Part shown: positions 1 to 6,368 of the stretch, piece by piece | Layout: each line of letters starts with the position of its first letter | Position numbering within the stretch: position 1 is the first letter of the stretch | From: an uncultured Geobacteraceae bacterium | GTDB lineage: Bacteria; Desulfobacterota; Desulfuromonadia; Geobacterales; Pseudopelobacteraceae | Assembly (NCBI GenBank): GCA_903901875.1 | Contig: CAIUSO010000004.1 | Location: 1 to 38,747, forward strand | Reading direction: 5' to 3' | DNA length: 38,747 nt | The notes under the pieces: model-generated | Seen by the model: only the letters and a program-made list of their open reading frames with translations | Databases searched by the model: none | What the model was told of the DNA's origin: nothing | Position numbers and translations under genes: made by a program

Positions 1-543
1 AAACAGGCACTACAGATGCTCAAAGTGAAGAGCATTTTCACTGCCGCACAGGCAGCTTAGAAACAGGCACTACAGATGCTCAAAGTGAAGAGCATTTTCA
101 CTGCCGCACAGGCAGCTTAGAAAGTAAATATGCAAAAGAAGAGGGTGAATGGCCTGTTCACTGCCGCACAGGCAGCTTAGAAATCCTGTAGTCGTTTCTA
201 ACGGCATTTAAGCCTGTTCACTGCCGCACAGGCAGCTTAGAAAACAAGTACCCACGCATGTGCGACGTAGCACAAGTTCACTGCCGCACAGGCAGCTTAG
301 AAATGGTACGCGATGTTTTAACTGGGAGTTGTAGCGTTCACTGCCGCACAGGCAGCTTAGAAATGAGGGAGAGGAAGTATAGCTTACAAGGTTACGTTCA
401 CTGCCGCACAGGCAGCTTAGAAAAGATTAGCCACCGATTTAGCATTTCCGTTGCCGTTCACTGCCGCACAGGCAGCTTAGAAAGAGCATAAAAGAAACAA
501 TTTGACTACACGTTTGTTCACTGCCGCACAGGCAACTTAGAAA
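1..543 (+). CRISPR. Type I-F-like CRISPR array, trailer end (9 full repeats, 9 spacers)
   Basis: Repeats of 28 nt recur every 60 nt starting at 36, 96, 156, 216, 276, 336, 396, 456 and 516, separated by 32-nt spacers; bases 1-3 are the tail of a further repeat. The repeat begins GTTCACTGCC and ends CTTAGAAA, with a CTGCC/GGCAG stem around GCACA. This is the Csy4 (Cas6f) hairpin and 8-nt handle architecture of type I-F. The last repeat (516-543) has a G-to-A change (GGCAACTTAG), the usual decay at the trailer, so the leader lies to the left, outside the window. Spacers 4-35 and 64-95 are identical, and the repeat after each starts with T instead of G. No cas gene is visible. Confidence 0.97.
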
Positions 544-658
544 GAGTATCAACAGGCGTTGCTCACGCTTGATCCAGCCTACGAAAAATATTTGCCATGT
601 CGTTTTCCCGCCAAATAAGATTTTTTAATTGTCAGAGAGTTTCTCGAATATCCAGATG
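544..658. other. CRISPR trailer-side spacer region, no gene seen
   Basis: This AT-rich stretch follows the last degenerate repeat. No further repeat remnant, convincing open frame or strong hairpin is visible before the conserved promoter block that begins at 659. Confidence 0.5.
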
Positions 659-699
659 GTTATTCCTGCCATTGACAATCACCGTGGTGGTACAATACA
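659..699 (+). repeat. Left copy of 41-bp promoter-bearing inverted repeat
   Basis: This block matches the reverse complement of 1228-1268 at 36 of 41 positions. The shared core reads GTTATTCC, then ATTGACAATCA, then CGTGGTGGTAC. The match begins upstream of the promoter hexamers and continues through them, so it covers promoter plus upstream sequence. Each copy lies just upstream of one tRNA-like RNA, and both point inward. Confidence 0.85.
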
Positions 700-701
700 T
701 T
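672..701 (+). promoter_or_regulatory. Sigma70-type promoter of tRNA-like RNA 1
   Basis: A perfect -35 TTGACA (672-677) is followed after 18 nt by TACATT (696-701), placing transcription start near 708-710, where the acceptor stem begins. Another reading uses the extended -10 TGGTACAAT (688-696). The twin promoter at 1226-1255 has the same geometry. Confidence 0.6.
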
Positions 702-709
702 TGGATAAA

Positions 710-793
710 GGGTGTGATGTAAGACTCAGTGGTAGAGCGGGTAGTCCCTCGTGAATGGAGCTGGCGCACGGTTCGATTCCGGCCATCACACCT
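710..793 (+). ncRNA. tRNA-like RNA 1 (non-canonical cloverleaf)
   Basis: Acceptor-like stem: 711-719 (GGTGTGATG) pairs perfectly with 784-792 (CATCACACC), and G710 can wobble with T793. D arm: G723-[A724 bulge]-CTC pairs with GAGC (735-738) around AGTGGTA, keeping the invariant GG. T arm: GC-[A768 bulge]-CGG pairs with CCGGC around TTCGATT (772-778). Central arm: AGTCC (743-747) can pair with GGA-[G]-CT (757-762), leaving a 9-nt loop containing GTGAA. It is not a standard tRNA: the acceptor is too long, the stems are bulged, no usual U33 loop is formed and no CCA is encoded. A T-run follows at once. The D and T arms match tRNA-like RNA 2. Function is unknown. Confidence 0.72.
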
Positions 794-798
794 TTTTT
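784..798 (+). terminator. T-tract terminator at the end of tRNA-like RNA 1
   Basis: The 3' acceptor strand CATCACACC runs directly into TTTTTT (793-798). The long acceptor helix plus T-run has the form of an intrinsic terminator. It lies before the start of the small gene at 908, so that gene may depend on read-through. Confidence 0.55.
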
Positions 799-907
799 AC
801 TATAACTTCCAGCGTTATGTAGCGTTCACTATCACAATTCCCACCTTAACTATTCCACCAGAGCACTCGTCCTATCTGGGCAGGTGAGGATTGAAACTCT
901 GGAGCAT

Positions 908-1123
908 ATGCGAAAGAGCAAGGCTGTTGTGTGGGATTCTCAGATTAAACGGCTGTTCTACGTGTTTGACGCGGCTACAGTCGACAAACAGGGCAAAATA
1001 ACCATAGCCGTAAATTATAAAACTAAGAAATCAATGGGTAATACAATCAGATCGGCTGGATTGTTAAACTTGGCAGAGATCGTGGATGGTAAACGATACT
1101 ATATTTTGGAAGGGAAAATATAA
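908..1123 (+). CDS. Small unknown protein between two tRNA-like RNAs
   Basis: This codes for 71 residues from ATG 908, chosen because GGAG lies 3 nt upstream; an in-frame GTG at 884 would give 79 residues. The protein is basic, with no signal peptide or membrane segment. It starts MRKSKAVVWDSQIKR; a middle part (GKITIAVNYKTKKS) looks like a beta strand followed by basic residues, then NTIRSAGLLNLAEI and a YYILEG end. The strand-K/R-(S/T)AG pattern faintly recalls small barnase/EndoU/colicin-like (PBECR-type) RNase domains; this is only an impression. The stop lies 1 nt before the 3' end of tRNA-like RNA 2 on the other strand. No gene-specific promoter is obvious. The setting suggests an RNA-linked system, possibly toxin-antitoxin. 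Confidence 0.6.
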   Translation: MRKSKAVVWDSQIKRLFYVFDAATVDKQGKITIAVNYKTKKSMGNTIRSAGLLNLAEIVDGKRYYILEGKI

Positions 1124-1124
1124 A

Positions 1125-1214
1125 GGGCATGACGGCGTGGAATCGAACCTCACAACACGACGACACCCGCTCGTGGATGCCCTCCGCTCTTCCTTTGAGT
1201 CTTACGCCATGTCC
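1125..1214 (-). ncRNA. tRNA-like RNA 2 (non-canonical cloverleaf)
   Basis: Read on the minus strand from 1214 to 1125. The 10-layer acceptor GGACATGGCG pairs with CGTCATGCCC with one A-C mismatch and one G-U. The D arm is TAAGACTC, AAAGGAA, GAGCGG, differing from RNA 1 at only three loop bases and keeping the same bulged A. The T loop block GGTTCGATTCC is identical to RNA 1; the T stem has an A-A mismatch (GTGAGG with CCACGC). The central arm differs entirely: GGCATCC pairs with GGGTGTC around ACGAGC. Stem changes that preserve pairing relative to RNA 1 argue for a conserved RNA fold. A T-rich tract follows inside the end of the 908-1123 gene. It lacks CCA and is not a standard tRNA. Confidence 0.7.
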
Positions 1215-1225
1215 TCTACGTAGTA

Positions 1226-1255
1226 ACTATATCGTACCACCACGATGATTGTCAA
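1226..1255 (-). promoter_or_regulatory. Sigma70-type promoter of tRNA-like RNA 2
   Basis: On the minus strand TTGACA (1255-1250) is followed after 18 nt by TATAGT (1231-1226). Start would fall a few bases before the acceptor strand at 1214. An extended -10 reading, TGGTACGAT, parallels the twin promoter. Confidence 0.6.
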
Positions 1256-1268
1256 TTGCCGGAATAAC
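1228..1268 (-). repeat. Right copy of 41-bp promoter-bearing inverted repeat
   Basis: The reverse complement matches 659-699 at 36 of 41 positions, including eight identical bases (GTTATTCC) well upstream of the -35. The two copies and their RNAs form an imperfect inverted repeat enclosing the 908-1123 gene. Confidence 0.85.
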
Positions 1269-1289
1269 GGAACCGGAACAACCATTTTC

Positions 1290-1318
1290 TTGTTAAAAGC
1301 ATCCGAATAGTGTATAAT
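1290..1318 (+). promoter_or_regulatory. Promoter of the type I secretion operon
   Basis: TTGTTA (1290-1295), a 17-nt spacer and a perfect TATAAT (1313-1318) lie about 90 nt upstream of the first gene. No other gene lies between. Confidence 0.7.
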
Positions 1319-1325
1319 GATTCGG

Positions 1326-1348
1326 TTAAACTCTTTAAAAAAGTTTAA
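1326..1348 (+). promoter_or_regulatory. Possible operator palindrome downstream of the -10
   Basis: TTAAACT (1326-1332) and AGTTTAA (1342-1348) form a 7-bp inverted repeat with an 8-nt centre, beginning 8 nt after the -10. The position suits a repressor site, but the sequence is AT-rich and could occur by chance. Confidence 0.35.
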
Positions 1349-1405
1349 ACCCTCATTTTCTCAGATATCTGAAAGTAACCCGTTATGTTCGGGGAAGGCG
1401 CAGCA

Positions 1406-3556
1406 ATGATGAATAATACTGGGCTATTATCTCTGTTGATGATAGCAAGACACCATGGCATTGCCGTTGAAGAGGCGCGGTTACAGCATGAATTCGGTCA
1501 ACAGCCGTTTACTGTAGACGTCATTCTTCGGGCTGCCAAACGGCTTGGCATGACAGCCAAACTTGTTACACAGGATCCAGAACGACTTGAGTTGTCACCC
1601 ATGCCGGCAATCGGGATTGACACAGAGGGCAATTTCTTTATTGCCATTAAATGCGGTTTTGAGCAGGGGGATAAAACCAAACGTAAAGTTGTTATTCAAC
1701 GACCTGGCACCCCTGAAGTACAGGTGCTTGACATCGCTGATTTTCTTGAAATGTGGTCAGGCAAGTTTATTTTCTGCATTTCCAAGGCAACCTACCTGCG
1801 GGAACTTGGCAAATTTGACTTTAGCTGGTTTATTCCTGCCATTGTTAAATATCGTAAATTACTTGGAGAGGTCCTTCTCATCTCTCTGGTCATGCAGATG
1901 ATCGGCTTGGCGACTCCCCTCGGTTTTCAGGTGGTAATGGATAAGGTGTTGGTTAACAACGCCATGAAAACCCTTAATGTTATTGCTGTCGGCCTGGTCT
2001 GTGCGACCCTGTTTGAAAATGTATTTTCAGGCATCAGAACGTGGGTCTTTGCCAGAACAAGTAGTAAAATTGATGTGGAACTGGGTGCCCGGCTCTATCG
2101 ACACCTGCTGTCGCTTCCCATTGCATATTTTGAAGCGCGGCGGGTCGGTGATTCTGTGGCCAGGGTGCGCGAACTTGAGAATATCCGCTCTTTTTTGACC
2201 GGAAATGCGGTCACGTTGTTGCTTGATCTGCTGTTTTCCTTTGTATTTGTCATCGTCATGTTTTTTTACAGCTTTCAACTGACGATGTTTGTACTTGCCT
2301 CGTTACCACTGTATTTCTTGCTGTCTTTGGTGCTGACCCCCATTCTTCGTGACCGTCTTAAGGAAAAGTTTGAAAGCGGATCCCGTAATCAGGCATTCCT
2401 GGTGGAGTCCATCAGCGGTATTGGAACGATTAAATCCATGGCTGTCGAACCGCGCTGGATCGATAACTGGGAAAAACAGCTCGCAAATTATGTGACCGCC
2501 GGTCTTAATGCCGTCAATATTAGCACCGTTGCCAATATTGGCGTAACCACCGTAAGCAAGCTGGTGACGGTGGGCATCCTCTGGATTGGAGCGATGCAGG
2601 TTGTTGAGGGTAATTTAACGGTTGGCCAGTTGATTGCGTTTAACATGTTGTCGGGACGATTGACCGATCCTATTTTGCGTATAGCACAGTTGTGGAATAA
2701 TTTTCAGCAGGTTGGCGTTTCCATGGAGCGACTGGGGGATATACTTAATGCTCCCCCTGAGGTTGCCGGTGAAAAAACCCGTATTCCCCGTTTGAATGGT
2801 GCCATCGAGTTTGATCAGGTGTCCTTCCGCTACCATCCGGAAAACCCCGATGTTATCCGAATGATAAACGTCAAGATCGAGCCTGGGCAGGTCATTGGTA
2901 TTGTCGGTCGGTCCGGTTCGGGTAAGAGTACTCTCACCAAGTTGGTGCAGCGTCTCTATGCCCCTGATCGTGGCAGGGTGCTGATTGATGGACAGGATAT
3001 CTCTATTATTGATTCCACGTCACTTCGCCATCAGCTGGGTGTGGTTCTTCAGGAAAACCTTCTCTTCACGGGTACGATCCGTAACAATATTGCGCTATCA
3101 AACCCTGGTTTGCCTATTGAACATATTATTGAAGCGGCAAAACTGGCAGGTGCCCATGAATTTATCTGTGAGTTGCCGGAGGGGTATGACACCAGGGTGG
3201 GGGAACATGGTACCGGACTTTCCGGTGGTCAGCGTCAGCGGATAGCCATTGCCCGTACTCTTATCAGTAAACCCCGCATTCTGATTTTTGATGAGGCAAC
3301 CAGTGCCCTTGATTATGAATCTGAACAGATTATTCAGGAAAATATGCGCAAGATCTGCGCAGGGAGAACGGTGTTGATTATTGCTCACCGGCTTTCGGCG
3401 GTCCGTGAAGCTGACAGAATTTTAGTAATGGAGCGGGGGCAGGTTGTAGAGGATGGATCCCACGATGAGCTGTTGAAGAATAGGGACGGAATTTATACAC
3501 ATCTGTACCATCTGCAGTTTGGTGGAAACTCCGCTCAAAAGGCGATTACCCTATGA
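1406..3556 (+). CDS. Type I secretion ABC transporter (HlyB/LapB-like)
   Basis: Inner-membrane ABC exporter with fused ATPase that powers one-step secretion of a protein substrate through an adaptor and a TolC-like channel. Start chosen at ATG 1406, 7 nt after GGGGAAGG; an in-frame ATG at 1385 would add seven residues. The N-terminal ~130 residues are a C39-like domain in which NNTGLLSLL replaces the catalytic Cys region, so it probably binds rather than cleaves substrate, as in HlyB. A transmembrane domain follows at about 150-430. The ATPase has Walker A GRSGSGKST, signature LSGGQRQR, Walker B ILIFDEATSALD and the switch AHRLS. Full length. Its stop overlaps the adaptor gene by ATGA, implying translational coupling. 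Confidence 0.93.
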   Translation: MMNNTGLLSLLMIARHHGIAVEEARLQHEFGQQPFTVDVILRAAKRLGMTAKLVTQDPERLELSPMPAIGIDTEGNFFIAIKCGFEQGDKTKRKVVIQRPGTPEVQVLDIADFLEMWSGKFIFCISKATYLRELGKFDFSWFIPAIVKYRKLLGEVLLISLVMQMIGLATPLGFQVVMDKVLVNNAMKTLNVIAVGLVCATLFENVFSGIRTWVFARTSSKIDVELGARLYRHLLSLPIAYFEARRVGDSVARVRELENIRSFLTGNAVTLLLDLLFSFVFVIVMFFYSFQLTMFVLASLPLYFLLSLVLTPILRDRLKEKFESGSRNQAFLVESISGIGTIKSMAVEPRWIDNWEKQLANYVTAGLNAVNISTVANIGVTTVSKLVTVGILWIGAMQVVEGNLTVGQLIAFNMLSGRLTDPILRIAQLWNNFQQVGVSMERLGDILNAPPEVAGEKTRIPRLNGAIEFDQVSFRYHPENPDVIRMINVKIEPGQVIGIVGRSGSGKSTLTKLVQRLYAPDRGRVLIDGQDISIIDSTSLRHQLGVVLQENLLFTGTIRNNIALSNPGLPIEHIIEAAKLAGAHEFICELPEGYDTRVGEHGTGLSGGQRQRIAIARTLISKPRILIFDEATSALDYESEQIIQENMRKICAGRTVLIIAHRLSAVREADRILVMERGQVVEDGSHDELLKNRDGIYTHLYHLQFGGNSAQKAITL

Positions 3557-4896
3557 GTATGAAACATAAAAATGAAGCCCGGGCGGTATTGCTTCGCCAC
3601 TATTGGAAAACCTTTGCCCACTTTTGGCGGGATCGCGACAAACTGGGGGGGGAGCTGTTTCGGGAGTCTGAATCGGAGTTTCTTCCGGCCGCTCTGGAAA
3701 TCCAGGAAAAACCTGTTTCTCCCACTCTGCGGGTTACTGCAAAATTTCTCACGTTGATGTTTTTCTTCCTGGCAATTTGGTCGGTATTCGGTCACATGGA
3801 TATTGTAGTAAGTGCCACGGGTGAAATCATTCCCCACGATAGAACGAAGACCATCGCGTCGGTCGATGTTGCCAGTGTGCGATCACTCCATGTGGTTGAA
3901 GGACAGGCGGTGAAGAAGGGTGATCTGCTGATTGAACTGGATGCCAGTGGGCCCGATGCAGAGCATGACAAGGCAAAAAGCAATGAAACGGAAGCACTCC
4001 TCAAGATCGCCCGTTCCCGCGCCTTGATTGGTGCCATTGACAGTCACAAGCCGCCACGTTTGCCGGCAGTTGCCGGTATTCCTCTGCTGAAGCTTAAGGA
4101 AACACAATCCCATCTTGATGGACAGTTTTATGATTTCATGGCGAAACTTCAGCAGACCGAGGGGGAGATAGCCCGTTTTACCGAGTCACTGGCATTAATG
4201 AGATTGCGTGTTGCCGATTTCAAGGAGCTGGTAAAGAATCATGATGTGCCAATGCATACCTACCTTGAAAAAGAGCAGGAACGGGCTGACCTGGAAGGAC
4301 AGCTTACCAATGCAAAAAATAAAAAAGTCTCCCTGATTGCTGAGGCAAAGCGGGTTGCCTACGACGAACAGGCCGAGGCTGATAAAATACTGGGTGAAGC
4401 CCGTCAGGATGCGGCGAGAAATGCCGCCCACAGCAAGTTGCTGAAGCTGACGTCACCCATTGATGGTACCGTGCAGCAGTTGCAGGTGTTTACCGTTGGT
4501 GGTGTAGTTCCCTCTGCCCAACCGCTCATGAAAATCGTTCCCCGTGAAGACAAGATTGAAGTGGAGGCCATGGTTGAAAACAAGGACATCGGTTTTGTTG
4601 CGGAGGGGCAGACGGTAGCGGTCAAAATTGATGCCTTTGAGTATACAAAGTATGGTATTGTCTATGGGCGGGTTATTCATGTTTCTACCGATGCGGTCAA
4701 AGACGAAAAAAAGGGGCTTCTTTACTCGGTTATCATGTCACTTGACAAGTCCAGCGTTGCGGTAAAGGAGCACACCATCCCCCTCAGTGCCGGCATGACG
4801 GTTAAGGCCGATATTAAAACCGGTTCCCGTCGGGTCATAGAATATTTCCTTAGTCCGCTGCTTCAGCATAAACGAGAGAGTTTAAATGAACGTTAA
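3553..4896 (+). CDS. Type I secretion membrane fusion protein (HlyD family)
   Basis: Periplasmic adaptor linking the ABC transporter to the outer-membrane channel. The 447-residue protein has a short cytoplasmic N-terminus, one membrane segment (about 62-82, LTLMFFFLAIWSVFG), a beta-barrel/lipoyl half (TIASVDVASVRSLHVVEGQ), a coiled-coil hairpin with many Gln/Glu/Lys residues (about 135-300), the second lipoyl half (KLTSPIDGTVQQLQV) and a C-terminal barrel ending near the KTGSRRVIEYFLSPL motif typical of HlyD/LapC adaptors. It overlaps the upstream transporter by four bases and the TolC-like gene by about ten. Confidence 0.93.
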   Translation: MSMKHKNEARAVLLRHYWKTFAHFWRDRDKLGGELFRESESEFLPAALEIQEKPVSPTLRVTAKFLTLMFFFLAIWSVFGHMDIVVSATGEIIPHDRTKTIASVDVASVRSLHVVEGQAVKKGDLLIELDASGPDAEHDKAKSNETEALLKIARSRALIGAIDSHKPPRLPAVAGIPLLKLKETQSHLDGQFYDFMAKLQQTEGEIARFTESLALMRLRVADFKELVKNHDVPMHTYLEKEQERADLEGQLTNAKNKKVSLIAEAKRVAYDEQAEADKILGEARQDAARNAAHSKLLKLTSPIDGTVQQLQVFTVGGVVPSAQPLMKIVPREDKIEVEAMVENKDIGFVAEGQTVAVKIDAFEYTKYGIVYGRVIHVSTDAVKDEKKGLLYSVIMSLDKSSVAVKEHTIPLSAGMTVKADIKTGSRRVIEYFLSPLLQHKRESLNER

Positions 4897-6334
4897 TCAA
4901 CGAAAAGCCGTTTCACTGTTATGTGGTGTGCTGTTACTCAGCCCTGTGACGCTGTTTGCCTCTGATTTCCCCTATCTTTTTACCGATCCCTTGCGCACGT
5001 TGCCCGCCGTAGTGGAAAAAGGTGCTATTCTGCCGGGAGATGCGACTCCTATTCCTCTTTCTTTCCAGAAGAGCGTCTTGCAACCACTGTCACTGGCCGA
5101 TGCAATTGATATGTCCCTCTCAAATAACATGAAGGTGAGGGGAGCCTGGGCAGATATCAAGGTTCAGGCCGCAGCCGTCGGTCAGTCCTATGGTGCCTAT
5201 CTGCCTGAGATAAAAGGGTCCTTCAGTTGGGCAACTGATTCTATTCATTATTCTGATCCGCTCTATCCCTCGGTAAATTCTGAAAGTTATGCATCCCAGG
5301 GTTCGGTTAATCTGAGAATCTTTGATTTCGGGGGAAGGTCTGCCGGCCGCCATGCTGCCGAAAATCTGCTTTCCGCCGCATTGTCAACCTATGATCTCAC
5401 TCTCCAGTCGGTGTTGTCGGCGGTAGTTCAGGCTTATTTTGATGCGCTGACCGCAGATGCCTCACTGCAGGCCAAGATAAAGGATGAAGAGGTCTCCCGC
5501 AACATTCTGAAATCTTCCCGTGAACGGGAGGCGAGGGGGGCTACCTCACAACTTGACACTCTTCGTGCGGAAACAGCATTGGCCAAAGCATCTCTGGATA
5601 TGAACCGGGCACTGGGGAGTTATCAGAAGTCACTGGTGGTGCTCAAATATTATCTTGGTGTCCCCGGTTCTGTTGAGGTTTCCCTGCCGTCGGAGTTGAA
5701 TGATTCTCCCGTCGGTGCGCTGGAGGAGAAAGAACTCACCCGGTGGCTTGAAGATGCCCAGAATAGCCACCCTTCCATCGTGGCTGCAAGAAAGCAGCTT
5801 GAAGCGGCCCGTGATCAGTTGGTTGCAACAAAATCCATCGGTCTCCCCACCATTGATCTGACCGGTAATTTATATAATAACACCCGTCCCGGTGCCGCCA
5901 TTACCCCCGGTTCTCGGGAAACAACGGTAACCCTCGGACTGACCATACCTCTTTTTGACGGGTTTGTTTCCACGTATAAGGTTCGCAGTGCCGAGGCAAA
6001 TATTGAAAAGGTCGAATCTTCTCTGGCAGACACCCAACAACAGGTTGCCATGGGAATTATCAAGTCATATGCCGACGCCACTTCAGCCCTGAGAAATCTT
6101 GATGCTTCGGCCAGGCTTCTCAAGTCTGCCCAGAATGCATTGGATGTATCACAGCGCAAGTATAGCAGGGGGGCTGCTGACCTTTCCGAAGTTCTCAGCA
6201 CCCAGTCCGTACTTGCCGATGCCTGGAATGAACGGGTACGTACATTGGCTGAATGGCATTCGTCACGGCTGTTGTTGCTGGCAAATGCAGGTAAAATCGG
6301 CAGATCGGCCGTTGCCCGTTTTTATGAAAAATAA
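4886..6334 (+). CDS. TolC-family outer-membrane channel of the type I system
   Basis: 482 residues with a signal peptide (LLCGVLLLSPVTLFA, cleavage near 25) and two outer-membrane efflux repeats containing long helices. The QPLSLADAIDMSLSNN motif opens the first repeat; a second-repeat strand-helix unit lies around TVTLGLTIPLFDGF. It is expected to form the trimeric outer-membrane duct used by the two upstream genes. Start ATG 4886 overlaps the adaptor gene, as is common in type I operons; GAGAGAG lies a few bases upstream. Confidence 0.92.
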   Translation: MNVNQRKAVSLLCGVLLLSPVTLFASDFPYLFTDPLRTLPAVVEKGAILPGDATPIPLSFQKSVLQPLSLADAIDMSLSNNMKVRGAWADIKVQAAAVGQSYGAYLPEIKGSFSWATDSIHYSDPLYPSVNSESYASQGSVNLRIFDFGGRSAGRHAAENLLSAALSTYDLTLQSVLSAVVQAYFDALTADASLQAKIKDEEVSRNILKSSREREARGATSQLDTLRAETALAKASLDMNRALGSYQKSLVVLKYYLGVPGSVEVSLPSELNDSPVGALEEKELTRWLEDAQNSHPSIVAARKQLEAARDQLVATKSIGLPTIDLTGNLYNNTRPGAAITPGSRETTVTLGLTIPLFDGFVSTYKVRSAEANIEKVESSLADTQQQVAMGIIKSYADATSALRNLDASARLLKSAQNALDVSQRKYSRGAADLSEVLSTQSVLADAWNERVRTLAEWHSSRLLLLANAGKIGRSAVARFYEK

Positions 6335-6368
6335 TGGATCAGGAAATCTTAATTACAGGATCAACACC

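Noticed and set aside
258-491. 77-residue open frame with repeated VHCRTGSLE
   Set aside because: It is a translation of the CRISPR repeats; the 28+32-nt periodicity explains it fully.
710-793. Calling the two tRNA-like RNAs ordinary tRNA genes, or tRNA-Sec
   Set aside because: They have bulged D/T stems, 10-layer acceptors, no regular 7-nt anticodon loop with U33 and no CCA. No TCA anticodon or long variable arm of tRNA-Sec is seen.
659-1268. Insertion sequence or MITE ends
   Set aside because: The inverted repeats hold promoters, no transposase is encoded and no target-site duplication is visible at 651-658 versus 1269-1276.
1690-1900. C39 peptidase activity in the ABC transporter
   Set aside because: The N-terminal region lacks the catalytic Cys, so a non-cleaving C39-like domain is the better call.
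6099-6368. N-terminal extension of the NHL protein upstream of 6369
   Set aside because: It overlaps the tolC-like gene in another frame. The lipoprotein signal with Cys starts at 6369.
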